Shown piece by piece: positions 45,116-53,693 of a DNA stretch of 64,000 nt (positions within the stretch are counted from its first letter, which is position 1; the number at the start of each line of letters is the position of its first letter). The position numbers were made by a program, and so were the translations under genes. Location of the stretch: contig JAIMBJ010000009.1 of assembly GCA_023511455.1 (NCBI GenBank), positions 1 through 64,000 on the forward strand, written 5' to 3'. The DNA is from Bacillota bacterium (GTDB lineage: Bacteria; Armatimonadota; HRBIN16). The notes below the pieces were generated by a model. It was not told where the DNA came from and did not search any database. It saw nothing but the letters and a program-made list of their open reading frames with translations.

Positions 45116-46090
45116 GTGCCCTATCCGACCTTTGACCGTTCGCAGCTGAAGTTGCGCCCGCTCGCCGAGCGGGTGCATGATTTATCGCTCGATTCGTTCT
45201 ACGCGCTGGATGACCCAGTTCCTGCCTACGACGCGCCCGGCTTTGACACGCTGGCACAGCGCGTGGCCTCTGCCCGCCGCCGCGGGAGACCGGTCATCCT
45301 GATGATGGGTGCGCATGTCATCCGCGCTGGGGTGAGTCGCTTCTTGATTGACCTGATGGAGCGAGGCATCCTGACGCACATCGCCATGAACGGGGCAGGA
45401 CCCATCCACGACTTCGAACTCGCCCTTATCGGCAAGACCACCGAGAGCGTCGCCCACTACATTCGGCTGGGGCAGTTCGGCTTGTGGGAGGAGACAGGGC
45501 GAATCAACGAGGCTGCCAAAGACGCCTACCGCGAAGGCATCGGCTTCGGCGAGGCGATTGGGCGCATGATTGCCGACGGCGACTTCCCCCACAAGGACAT
45601 TAGCGTGCTGGCGGCGGGTTATCGCCTGCGCGTACCTGTCACCGTCCACATCGGCATCGGCTACGACATCATCCACGAGCATCCCAACTGCGACGGCGCG
45701 GCGCTGGGGGCGGCGTCCTACACCGATTTTCTGGTCTTCGCGCACACGGTGTCGCAACTGGAGGGTGGGGTGATGATGGCGTTCGGGTCGGCGGTGATGG
45801 CGCCGGAAGTGTACCTCAAGGCGTTGTCGATGGCGCGCAATGTGGCGCATCAGGAGGGACGGGAGATCAGGCACTTTACCACAGCGGTATTTGACCTCAT
45901 TCCGCTGGAAGGTGACATCCATCAGGAAGCACCCAAAACCGACCCGCGCTATTACTACCGCCCGTGGAAAACCATTCTGGTGCGCACTGTTGCGGACGGC
46001 GGCGAGAGCTTTTACTTCTGTGGCGACCATCGGGTCACGATACCCAACCTGTATCACCGCATCCTGCGCCATCTGGAGGATAACGCATGA
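45116..46090 (+). CDS. Deoxyhypusine-synthase-like protein of unknown function
   Basis: A 324-residue protein resembling the deoxyhypusine synthase fold (RPVILMMGAHVIRAGVSRFL, then IDLMERGILTHIAMNGAGPI, with a later HIGIGYDIIHEHPN). Authentic deoxyhypusine synthase modifies eIF5A with spermidine. That partner does not exist in bacteria, and the usual active-site lysine context was not found. It may use NAD for another reaction. Start GTG 45116; AAGGAGG is rather far (14 bases), but no better start exists. ATGA overlap with the downstream PfkB kinase. Confidence 0.62.
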   Translation: MPYPTFDRSQLKLRPLAERVHDLSLDSFYALDDPVPAYDAPGFDTLAQRVASARRRGRPVILMMGAHVIRAGVSRFLIDLMERGILTHIAMNGAGPIHDFELALIGKTTESVAHYIRLGQFGLWEETGRINEAAKDAYREGIGFGEAIGRMIADGDFPHKDISVLAAGYRLRVPVTVHIGIGYDIIHEHPNCDGAALGAASYTDFLVFAHTVSQLEGGVMMAFGSAVMAPEVYLKALSMARNVAHQEGREIRHFTTAVFDLIPLEGDIHQEAPKTDPRYYYRPWKTILVRTVADGGESFYFCGDHRVTIPNLYHRILRHLEDNA

Positions 46091-47124
46091 CCGAAGAGCG
46101 ATTGCGGCAGATACTCAGTCGCTTCCCCGATCAGAAGGTGCTGATTGTGGGGGACTTCTTCCTCGACCATTACCTGATTATCGACCGCGCGCTCAGCGAG
46201 GTGTCGCTTGAAACGGGGCTGGAGGCGTATCAGGTCGTGGAGATACGCAACAGCCCGGGCGCGGGCGGTACCGTTGCCAATAACCTGCGTGCACTGGAAG
46301 TGCAGACCTACGCGCTGACCGTCATCGGGCAGGATGGTCTCGGTCACGACCTGCTGCACGAGCTGCGTGTGCGTGGCGTGAACGTGGACGGTGTGCTGCA
46401 ACATCCCACCCGCTTCACCCCGACGTACACCAAACCGATGGTGCGCGAGCGAGATGGCACGGTGCACGAGATGAACCGACTGGACATCAAGAACCGCACA
46501 CCCCTGCAGCCGGAGTGGGAAGAGCGTTTACTTTCGCTGCTGCGTGGTATGGTGCCGGAGATGGATGGCGTCATCGTGGCAGACCAGGTGGAAGAGCGTA
46601 ACTGCGGGGTGGTGACCGACCGGGTGCGCGAAGAGGTGTGTCGTCTGGCGAGGCAGTATTCGCAGAAAGTCTTCTTCGCCGACTCGCGCGCACGCATCGG
46701 CGAGTACCACAGTCTCTTTATCAAGCCCAACCAGCGCGAGGCGATGCGCGTCTTCCGGCCTGATTGGGAAGGAACCTGCACCATCGAGCAGGCGCGTGAG
46801 GTCGGGGTGAAACTCTCGAAGCGCACCGGCAAGCCCGTGTTTCTCACAGTGGGCGAGCAGGGCGTACTGGTGATAGATGGAGAAAACGTCACTCACGTGC
46901 CCGCCGTACCGGTAAAGGGCGAAATAGACATCGTGGGGGCTGGTGACAGTACCTCCGCAGGCACGGTGAGCGCGTTGTGCAGCGGCGCCAATCTGGTGGA
47001 AGCGGCACAGGTCGGGCAGCTGGTGGCATCTATCACGGTGCAGCAGATTGGCACCACGGGCGTTGCCACGCGCGAACAGGTACTGCGGCGGCTGCATGAG
47101 GCAACGCAATGGGGGTGGGCTTAA
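46087..47124 (+). CDS. PfkB family sugar kinase (RfaE1/HldE-kinase-like)
   Basis: A 345-residue ribokinase-fold kinase: substrate-side motif PGAGGTVANNLRALE near 58-72 and the ATP-side catalytic VGAGDSTSAG near residue 285. The N-terminal pattern (VLIVGDFFLDHYL) resembles the heptose-phosphate kinase domain of HldE/RfaE. No nucleotidyltransferase domain is attached. It is translationally coupled to the DHS-like gene and ends in a 4-base convergent overlap with the next gene. Confidence 0.85.
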   Translation: MTEERLRQILSRFPDQKVLIVGDFFLDHYLIIDRALSEVSLETGLEAYQVVEIRNSPGAGGTVANNLRALEVQTYALTVIGQDGLGHDLLHELRVRGVNVDGVLQHPTRFTPTYTKPMVRERDGTVHEMNRLDIKNRTPLQPEWEERLLSLLRGMVPEMDGVIVADQVEERNCGVVTDRVREEVCRLARQYSQKVFFADSRARIGEYHSLFIKPNQREAMRVFRPDWEGTCTIEQAREVGVKLSKRTGKPVFLTVGEQGVLVIDGENVTHVPAVPVKGEIDIVGAGDSTSAGTVSALCSGANLVEAAQVGQLVASITVQQIGTTGVATREQVLRRLHEATQWGWA

Positions 47125-47984
47125 AATCGCCCCAAATACACCATCATCAGGTTAATCACCGCCAGGGGGATACCTATCCCCCACCCCACGCGCAGCGTCC
47201 AGCGCCACGTCATGCGGGCAGTGATGCTGTCTATCACTATCACCACGAAATAACTGCCTAACGCCAGAGCCGCCCCCACCCACAGATTATTCGCCCAGAG
47301 CAGTGCCGTCATGCCCAGCAGCAGCACCAGCTCGTACCAGTGCGTCAGCTCGATAACCCCCAGATAGGGTCCCGAGAACTCGGTGAGGATTCCGCGTACA
47401 ATCTCCTGATGCGCGTGATGGGACGAGGAGATATCGAACGGCGACTTGTTCATCTTCATCGCCAGCACCAGTATCTGGGTCACCGCAAACAGCGGCAGTG
47501 TCAACAGCAACGGCTGTTCCATCTTGAAGATGTCGCGCACCATGAAACTGCCTGTCGCCAGATACACCCCCACCACAAATAGCGCAAGGAGGGGCTCGTA
47601 GCTCAGCAGTAAAAGCAGCTCGCGGTATGCCCCCAGCTGACTGTACGGTGAACGCACGCTGAACGCACCAAGTATCAACGACACACTGCCCAGCGCCAGC
47701 ACAAACAGCAGCACCAGTAGGTCCTGCCCCAGCACCAGCATCACCACGCTGAGCACCACCGAGGTGAGATACAGGTAAACGCTCACCAGCTGCATCTTCG
47801 TGGAAACCAGCGCGTCCTTAGAAAAAAGCTTGATGAGGTCATAGAATGGCTGCACGACAGGAGGTCCGACCCGACCCTGCATGCGTGCGCTCAGCTTGCG
47901 GTCTATTCCCATCAACAAGCCCCCCACCAGCGGGGCGACAACCAGCGTTCCCAGAATAACCAGCGGTGTATACCAGTCGATCAA
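47121..47984 (-). CDS. Complex I subunit H-like protein (EchB/HyfC/NuoH family)
   Basis: A 287-residue polytopic membrane protein of the NuoH/HycD/EchB family that joins the membrane arm to the hydrophilic arm of energy-converting complexes. Conserved cytosolic segments are ARMQGRVGPPVVQPFYDLIKLF, SYEPLL and MNKSPFDISSSHHAHQEIV. Start TTG overlaps the stop of the NuoL-like gene (TTGA). No NuoB, C, D or I partner lies in the window. Confidence 0.85.
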   Translation of the reverse strand: MIDWYTPLVILGTLVVAPLVGGLLMGIDRKLSARMQGRVGPPVVQPFYDLIKLFSKDALVSTKMQLVSVYLYLTSVVLSVVMLVLGQDLLVLLFVLALGSVSLILGAFSVRSPYSQLGAYRELLLLLSYEPLLALFVVGVYLATGSFMVRDIFKMEQPLLLTLPLFAVTQILVLAMKMNKSPFDISSSHHAHQEIVRGILTEFSGPYLGVIELTHWYELVLLLGMTALLWANNLWVGAALALGSYFVVIVIDSITARMTWRWTLRVGWGIGIPLAVINLMMVYLGRF

Positions 47985-49897
47985 AGCACAGCCACCCCAA
48001 ACATCGCGAGAATGAGTGCCACAGAAACCGCGTTGATCCAGCGGCTATGGCGGGACTCGCCGAAGAAGTACTCGAAGTAGTGTCCCCCCACCACCACTTC
48101 CTCCATCTCGTCACCTGCGGAGCGGAAGCGTACATCCGGAACCTCCTCCACGTGTTCACCACATAGGTATGGCGGTGCCACCTCGCTGCGGCGTACGCGA
48201 ATGAACAGCAGGGGCAGCATCACCGCCAGCACCAGCACTGCAAAGAGAAGCAGTACCGGAAACCATCCCGCTTCGGTCGCCACCGGCAAATCGGAGGAGA
48301 ACCCCGCGCTGCCGTAGTAACGCGCCACCGCAGGAACCACCAGCCGATTCAACACCTCAGCCACCAGCAGGCTGAACACCATCGCGCCCACCGTCAGCAA
48401 AAGAAGCGTGCCCCCGTACAACGGATGCAATCGCTCGACCCGCAGCGGCGGATTGCCAGGTGAAACGCTTAACAGCTTGCCCACCCACTTCGTCCAGAAC
48501 ATCACCGTGAAGGTGCTGCCGATGACGAACATCACCGTTGCCACCGGTAACTTCACGGACGACTCGATAGCCGCCCATTTGGCTATCAGCACCCCAAAGG
48601 GAGGCAACAGCATCGAGGCAATGCCGATAACCGTCACCAATGTGGTCAGCGGCATCTTGGCGAAAAGCCCTTCCATCTGCTCGATGTCACGGCTTCCGAT
48701 GCCGCTCTCGATGACGCCAGCAGCCATGAATAGCAAAGCCTTCGAGATGGCATGGAAGATAATCAGCATGACCGCCGCCGACAGCGCCATCGAGGTATTC
48801 AACCCGGCGCAGGCGATAATCAAGCCGAGATTCGAGACGGTGGAATACGCCAGCACACGCTTGGCGTTCTGCTGACTGATAGCCAGCATCGCCGCTGCCA
48901 CGAAGGTGAAACCGCCAATCAGTGCCACCAGATAACCCGGATAGGTATCCCGAAAGGCGGGAGCAAAGCGCACCACCAGGTACACTCCTGCCTTGACCAT
49001 CGTGCTGGAGTGCAGCAGTGCAGAGACCGGCGTGGGTGCCACCATTGCCCCTAAAAGCCACCCATGGAACGGCATCTGTGCTGACTTAGTAAACCCCGAG
49101 AGGCACAGGAAGGCAATAGGAAGTACCACCCCCGCCGAACCGACGTGCCCCTCCACGATTTCGCGCATGGACAGCGTGTGTACCTGATGGTAAATCAACA
49201 CCATTGCCAGCAACAGGCTGGCTCCGCCGATCAGGTTCATCCACAACGCCCGATACGCGCTCTCCCATGCCTGTTCGGTATCGTCATGGGCAATGAGCAA
49301 GAAACAGCACAGCGTGGTGACCTCCCAGAAGAAGAAAAGCCAGTAAAGACTGTTCGCCAGCAACAGACCGTTCATCGCGCCCAGAAACACCAGCAAAAGC
49401 AGGAAAAAGCGTGGCTGTCTGCTCTTTGCCAGATGCAGGTGCTCCTCGTGCTCCGCCATATAAGGAATACTGTAAATGACTACCGCCGAACCGATGATAC
49501 CGACAATCAATAACATCGTAATGGTGAGCCAGTCGGTGGCGAATAGCGGACGCACATCTGCAGATGCCTTCAGCCCCAGTTCCAGATAAGCCAGCAACAC
49601 CGCTTGCAGGAGCACAAGCCCCATGATGAGCAGGTTCTTCCGCTTCCACCCATACAGGAAAAACACAACCAGCAGCAAGACATCAGCCAGAGTCACGATA
49701 ACGTGCCAGATATGGGAACCCGGGCTGTACTCCAGCGTGCCGAGTGCAAAAGCCAGCAACGTGAGGGTAATCAAAAGAAGAGAGGTGAGCAGAATAAGCG
49801 CATTTCGCACAGGATGCGAGGAAGTGATGTAACACAGCACGCCTGCAAACACAGGCAGGAGAATCAGGCTACCTGTCAACCAGCCCGCTAATTCCAT
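47981..49897 (-). CDS. Proton antiporter-type subunit (EchA/HyfB/NuoL family)
   Basis: A 638-residue membrane protein with about 16 segments and the antiporter core of NuoL/M/N and Mrp proteins (GFTKSAQMPFHGWLLGAMVAPTPVSALLHSSTMVKAGVYL, shown by its key residues Lys and His near 255-290). The C terminus carries the PPYLCGEH stretch typical of the hydrogenase-linked HyfB/EchA branch. Pairs with the NuoH-like gene in a two-gene unit. Promoter is an extended -10 upstream. Confidence 0.86.
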   Translation of the reverse strand: MELAGWLTGSLILLPVFAGVLCYITSSHPVRNALILLTSLLLITLTLLAFALGTLEYSPGSHIWHVIVTLADVLLLVVFFLYGWKRKNLLIMGLVLLQAVLLAYLELGLKASADVRPLFATDWLTITMLLIVGIIGSAVVIYSIPYMAEHEEHLHLAKSRQPRFFLLLLVFLGAMNGLLLANSLYWLFFFWEVTTLCCFLLIAHDDTEQAWESAYRALWMNLIGGASLLLAMVLIYHQVHTLSMREIVEGHVGSAGVVLPIAFLCLSGFTKSAQMPFHGWLLGAMVAPTPVSALLHSSTMVKAGVYLVVRFAPAFRDTYPGYLVALIGGFTFVAAAMLAISQQNAKRVLAYSTVSNLGLIIACAGLNTSMALSAAVMLIIFHAISKALLFMAAGVIESGIGSRDIEQMEGLFAKMPLTTLVTVIGIASMLLPPFGVLIAKWAAIESSVKLPVATVMFVIGSTFTVMFWTKWVGKLLSVSPGNPPLRVERLHPLYGGTLLLLTVGAMVFSLLVAEVLNRLVVPAVARYYGSAGFSSDLPVATEAGWFPVLLLFAVLVLAVMLPLLFIRVRRSEVAPPYLCGEHVEEVPDVRFRSAGDEMEEVVVGGHYFEYFFGESRHSRWINAVSVALILAMFGVAVL

Positions 49898-49943
49898 TCA
49901 AAACTCCCGGCACTTATAAGACAACGGCTCGTATTCCCTACCC

Positions 49944-49952
49944 ATTATATCA
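49944..49952 (-). promoter_or_regulatory. Extended -10 promoter of the EchA/EchB-like unit
   Basis: Minus strand reads TGA-TATAAT at 49952-49944, an extended -10 element 47 bases before the start codon. No good -35 hexamer is seen. Confidence 0.45.
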
Positions 49953-50006
49953 CAACATCGGCGCATGTTCCCAGAAAAAGACACACCTGCCCACTCCGCA
50001 GCGCAT

Positions 50007-50035
50007 TTGACTTCCGCACAATATTGGGATATTAT
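50007..50035 (+). promoter_or_regulatory. Promoter of the GlmL/MutL-like gene
   Basis: TTGACT (50007-50012), 17 bases, TATTAT (50030-50035), about 60 bases before the ATG. Confidence 0.65.
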
Positions 50036-50093
50036 TACCGTTGGATTCTGATGGTTTCCTAAAGACCACCCTGGTTCAGGAGTAGCGTTTGAT

Positions 50094-51869
50094 ATGCCGG
50101 AAATCCGTTCTATCCTTGCAACAGACTGCGGGAGTACCACGACAAAAGCGATACTGATCGAGAAAAAACCGGAGGGCTATCGCCTGATTGCCCGAGGTGA
50201 AGCCCCCACCACCGTCGAAGCCCCCTTCGATGACGTCACGGTTGGTGTGCTGAACGCGGTGCGCGAGCTGGAGGAGCTCACGGGAAGAACCTTCATCCGC
50301 GATGGCAGAATACTCACGCCCCAAATAGACGAGTGCACCGGTGTGGATGCTTACCTGTCCACCTCCAGCGCGGGTGGCGGTCTACAGATGACCGTTGCCG
50401 GCGTGGTAAAGGTCATGTCGGCGGAAAGCGCGCAACGTGCCGCGCTGGGTGCGGGCGCGATTATCATGGATGTGATTGCCGTCGATGACGGGCGCAAGGA
50501 CTACGAAAAAGTACAGCGTATCCGGCAGCTGCGCCCCGACATGATTCTGATGTCCGGTGGAACCGATGGAGGCACGGTGACCCATCTGGTTGAGCTGGCG
50601 GAGATGCTGGTGGCGGCAGACCCGCGCCCGCGGCTGGGCGGCATGCGTTTACCTGTTATCTTCGCAGGCAACAAAGACGCTCGCGACCCGGTGAAACAGC
50701 TGCTGGACGGCAAGGTAGACCTGCGCATCGTGGATAACCTGCGCCCCACTCTGGAACGCGAGAATCTGGGGCCTGCCCGCGAAGCCATCCACGAGCTGTT
50801 CCTCGAACACGTGATGCAACAGGCGCCCGGTTACAGCAAACTGCTCAGCTGGACGAGTGCGGACATCATGTCCACTCCCAACGCCGTGGGCAAAATCATG
50901 CAGACCATCGCAGAAATGCGCGGTATCAACATCCTTGGGGTGGACATCGGCGGCGCGACCACCGACGTCTTCTCGGTGTTCAACGGCATCTACAACCGCA
51001 CGGTGAGCGCAAACCTCGGCATGAGCTACTCTATCTGCAATGTGCTGGTGGAAACGGGCGTGCCAAACATCCGTCGGTGGCTTCCCTTCGAGATGGACGA
51101 GCGCGACCTGCGTAACCGCCTGCGCAACAAGATGATTCGTCCCACCACCATCCCGCAAACGCTGGAAGACCTGTATGTGGAGCAGGCTGTGGCACGGGAA
51201 GCCTTGCGTCTCGCCTTCGAACACCATAAATCGCTGGCTCGCGGACTGAAAGGTATTCAGCAGCAGCGTACCATCGGCGAGGCGCTGAGCCAGGAAGACA
51301 CAGGCAAGACGCTGGTCAACATGATGGAACTGAACATGCTGGTGGGCAGTGGCGGTGTGCTGAGCCATGCTCCGCGGCGGGCGCAGGCTGCTCTCATGAT
51401 GATGGACGCTTACCAGCCCGAAGGGGTCACCATGCTCACGGTGGACTCCATCTTCATGATGCCGCAGCTGGGCGTGTTGTCCCAAATCCACCCCGAAGCG
51501 GCGACGGAGGTCTTCGAGCGCGACTGTCTGGTGATTCTGGGCACGTGTATCGCCCCCGCAGGGACCACCAAAGACGGCGACGAGGTATGCACTCTCCGCA
51601 TCGGAGGCGAAACCCATCAACTGCGTTTCGGCGAGCTGCGCGTCTTCCCGCTGAACGAGGGCGAGAAGATAGAGGTGGAGATACGCCCGACCCGCGCTTT
51701 CGACGTCGGAGCAGGTAGAGGCAAACCGTTAACCGTTACCGCAGAAGGCGGTGTGGTGGGCTTGATTGTGGATTGCCGTGGGCGACCACTTGCCCTCCCC
51801 GCGCGCGACCACGAGCGCATCGCCAAACTGCAGACATGGCTGAAGGCGATGGGGCTACCAACGGTGTAA
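50094..51869 (+). CDS. GlmL/MutL family ASKHA ATPase
   Basis: A 591-residue protein of the GlmL (methylaspartate mutase accessory MutL) family. An N-terminal phosphate loop DCGSTTTKA (11-19) and a second one, VDIGGATTDVFSV, make it an actin-like ATPase. GlmL proteins are encoded beside B12-dependent glutamate mutase or ornithine aminomutase genes, where they are thought to help the enzyme. No mutase or B12 gene is in this window. CAGGAG lies 11 bases before the ATG. Confidence 0.85.
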   Translation: MPEIRSILATDCGSTTTKAILIEKKPEGYRLIARGEAPTTVEAPFDDVTVGVLNAVRELEELTGRTFIRDGRILTPQIDECTGVDAYLSTSSAGGGLQMTVAGVVKVMSAESAQRAALGAGAIIMDVIAVDDGRKDYEKVQRIRQLRPDMILMSGGTDGGTVTHLVELAEMLVAADPRPRLGGMRLPVIFAGNKDARDPVKQLLDGKVDLRIVDNLRPTLERENLGPAREAIHELFLEHVMQQAPGYSKLLSWTSADIMSTPNAVGKIMQTIAEMRGINILGVDIGGATTDVFSVFNGIYNRTVSANLGMSYSICNVLVETGVPNIRRWLPFEMDERDLRNRLRNKMIRPTTIPQTLEDLYVEQAVAREALRLAFEHHKSLARGLKGIQQQRTIGEALSQEDTGKTLVNMMELNMLVGSGGVLSHAPRRAQAALMMMDAYQPEGVTMLTVDSIFMMPQLGVLSQIHPEAATEVFERDCLVILGTCIAPAGTTKDGDEVCTLRIGGETHQLRFGELRVFPLNEGEKIEVEIRPTRAFDVGAGRGKPLTVTAEGGVVGLIVDCRGRPLALPARDHERIAKLQTWLKAMGLPTV

Positions 51870-51908
51870 TCCTGGCGGTCACGATGTGATGTGAACCCTC
51901 ATTCCCGC

Positions 51909-51937
51909 GCCCCTCTCCCGCCGTGTGGGAGAGGGGC
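51909..51937. terminator. Perfect 11-bp hairpin between convergent genes
   Basis: GCCCCTCTCCC (51909-51919) pairs exactly with GGGAGAGGGGC (51927-51937) over a 7-base loop. It separates the GlmL gene from the convergent 51945-52325 gene and probably ends both transcripts. Confidence 0.55.
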
Positions 51938-51944
51938 GACAGGC

Positions 51945-52325
51945 TCAGGCAACCGCACTCACAGGCATCGCCTCTTCGCACTCCATGGTGCTGGCAGAGA
52001 CGCGCGTGTTGAAGTGACCATCCTGCAGGCGTATAACGACCACCGCCTCGTTGGGGAAATCCCACAGGATGACAGCCTCGTCCTCTTCACGCTGCAGCCA
52101 CTGCACCTCGCTCAGGCGCGTCATCAGGTAATAGCGATGCGCGTTCTCATCCCAGACCGGTATCAGCACGGCGGAACCCACCGCCTGACTGTACAGGTCG
52201 TAAATGCCTTCGTAATCGTGGCGCTGGGCGTAATCCAGCAGGGCTTCCTGTTGCTTCACCAGCCCGTGATGTACCAGTTCGTTTTCGCGGAGCTCCAGCA
52301 ACGGCTCGATATCTCGCCGAATCAT
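51945..52325 (-). CDS. Hypothetical protein
   Basis: A 126-residue soluble protein, rich in acidic and aromatic residues, without signal or membrane segment. The first third looks helical (LLELRENELVHHGLVKQQEAL), the rest beta-rich (YYLMTRLSEVQWLQ; AVVVIRLQDGHF). I do not recognise the family; the fold could be a SnoaL/NTF2-like cone, but this is a guess. ATG 52325 has GGAGG 8 bases upstream. It lies divergent to a Pho-box-like operator. Confidence 0.6.
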   Translation of the reverse strand: MIRRDIEPLLELRENELVHHGLVKQQEALLDYAQRHDYEGIYDLYSQAVGSAVLIPVWDENAHRYYLMTRLSEVQWLQREEDEAVILWDFPNEAVVVIRLQDGHFNTRVSASTMECEEAMPVSAVA

Positions 52326-52367
52326 CCCTGACACCTCCGTCTGGTTGTTCCGTACCCCTTGCGTCGC

Positions 52368-52421
52368 TTAACAAACCTTTAACACTTCTGTAACATCTGC
52401 TTAACTTGCCTGAAGTAGGAT
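52368..52421 (+). promoter_or_regulatory. Pho-box-like operator with downstream -10
   Basis: Four hexamers, TTAACA (52368), TTAACA (52379), GTAACA (52390) and TTAACT (52401), are spaced exactly 11 bases apart. A TAGGAT -10 follows at 52416-52421. The last two repeats cover the place of the -35. The pattern matches binding sites of PhoB/PhoP-type OmpR-family response regulators. It should activate the prepilin-like gene that starts at 52454, and may also affect the divergent gene. Confidence 0.65.
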
Positions 52422-52453
52422 AAAGGCAGCGAACCTGATAAGGAGGACATGTC

Positions 52454-53281
52454 ATGAAACGCAACGCCTTTACCCTGATCGAGCTGCTGGTGGTCATCGC
52501 GATTATCGCGATACTGGCAGCCATCCTGTTCCCTGTCTTCTCACAGGCGCGCGCGAAGGCACGCGCGGCGAGCTGCCTCAGCAACACCCGCCAGCTGGGT
52601 ACCGCCATGCGCATGTACGCGCAGGACTACGACGGCTACTTCGTGTTCAACTGGTGGGAGTGGCACATCCCCCTGCAGCCCTACATCAAGAGCTGGGACA
52701 TTTTCGTCTGCCCGCAGTCCGCAGCGCCCAAACCGCAGATGATTGAGTTTACCGCCGACGACAACTGCTACACCTGGGGCGACGACCCTCCGTACGTGAA
52801 GCTGGTTGGCACCTTCCCCGGCAATGTGCCGGCCAACGTGCGCACCGCGCGAGGATGCTCGAAGCCCGCGCCCATCATCTACGGCAACTACTCGAAGAAC
52901 GAAGAGCTGATTGCCAACTACGGCTACTACCGCACCAGCTACAGCGGCTATGAGCACAACGAGGCGCAATGGGAGACCACCGCCGACCTGATTATCATCG
53001 CCGAGTCGCGCAGCGGGTCTGAAGATGTGCCACCCGACACCAACCCGTATAGCCCGAACAATGCCTCCTATATCGAGCCAGGCGGCACCACGTGGAACGA
53101 GGTGTTCGACCACCTGTCGGGGCGACACAACGGCGGCATCAACTGCACCTTCGCCGACGGACACGCCAAGTGGTACCGCTATGAGTGGTTCAAGACCTAT
53201 GAAGGACGCTTTGCCATCAGCCCGCCGATGGCACGGCTATGGCGCGATGGACAGTTAACCGACGACCAGCGATGGCCATAA
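52454..53281 (+). CDS. Prepilin-like secreted protein (type II pseudopilin N terminus)
   Basis: A 275-residue protein with a prepilin leader and hydrophobic helix ([20 protein letters not shown]; cleavage expected before Phe6). A large C-terminal domain contains [23 protein letters not shown] and ends with [16 protein letters not shown], the H-x9-DG type motif. Many such single pseudopilin-like proteins are encoded in Armatimonadota and Planctomycetes; their role is unknown. AGGAGG lies 7 bases upstream. Likely co-transcribed with the lipoprotein gene after it. Confidence 0.92.
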   Translation: MKRNAFTLIELLVVIAIIAILAAILFPVFSQARAKARAASCLSNTRQLGTAMRMYAQDYDGYFVFNWWEWHIPLQPYIKSWDIFVCPQSAAPKPQMIEFTADDNCYTWGDDPPYVKLVGTFPGNVPANVRTARGCSKPAPIIYGNYSKNEELIANYGYYRTSYSGYEHNEAQWETTADLIIIAESRSGSEDVPPDTNPYSPNNASYIEPGGTTWNEVFDHLSGRHNGGINCTFADGHAKWYRYEWFKTYEGRFAISPPMARLWRDGQLTDDQRWP

Positions 53282-53296
53282 GCAGGAGAATACCCG

Positions 53297-53485
53297 ATGA
53301 GCTTGCCCTCACCGAAAATACTGGTTTTGACGGTGACCCTCCTGACTGCGACAGTGCTGAGCAGCTGCGCGGACAAGCCGGGTCCTCCCCCTGGCGCGCC
53401 GCCAGCCACGATTAACCAGCAGGACACCCAGCAAACGCCGCCTACCTACGGTCAAACACGGGAAGAGCAGAAAGAAGGGCAGTAG
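53297..53485 (+). CDS. Small lipoprotein
   Basis: A 62-residue peptide with a lipoprotein signal (ILVLTVTLLTATVLSSC, lipobox LSSC). The short mature part, rich in Pro, Gln and Thr, is probably unstructured. It starts 15 bases after the prepilin-like gene with AGGAG upstream, so it shares that operon and its Pho-box-like control. Function unknown. Confidence 0.72.
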   Translation: MSLPSPKILVLTVTLLTATVLSSCADKPGPPPGAPPATINQQDTQQTPPTYGQTREEQKEGQ

Positions 53486-53565
53486 GCTCGCGTGTGGGTG
53501 GACTGTGTTGTTCGCCCTGCTGCTGTGTGCCGCGACGCACACGGGCAGGGCTTTTGTGCTTCTAA

Positions 53566-53664
53566 CCGTCAGGATACGGTCTGCTGGTGGGCATTAGAGG
53601 CAACCCAGTGGCGCAGTGGGGCAGCACTGGCAACCCGTATCGCTATGCGGGGGCATGGGGCTAG
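53566..53664 (+). pseudogene. Fragment of an RHS/YD-repeat protein
   Basis: An open frame ending in TAG encodes GYGLLVGIRGNPVAQWGSTG followed by NPYRYAGAWG. The NPYRYAG.WG ending is characteristic of RHS/YD-repeat cores. No start codon, ribosome site or longer repeat region surrounds it. It is probably a relic of a larger deleted gene. The rest of 53486-53693 has only a hairpin. Confidence 0.5.
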
Positions 53665-53672
53665 CGATGATA

Positions 53673-53693
53673 GGGCAGACACAAGGTCTGCCC
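53673..53693. terminator. Hairpin at the end of the GH51-like gene
   Basis: GGGCAGAC (53673-53680) pairs with GTCTGCCC (53686-53693) over loop ACAAG, abutting the stop codon of the minus-strand gene. Part of the window's GGGGC/GGGC hairpin group. Confidence 0.5.

Noticed and set aside
45116-46090. True deoxyhypusine synthase
   Set aside because: Bacteria have no eIF5A and the expected lysine context was not found; only the fold resemblance is kept.
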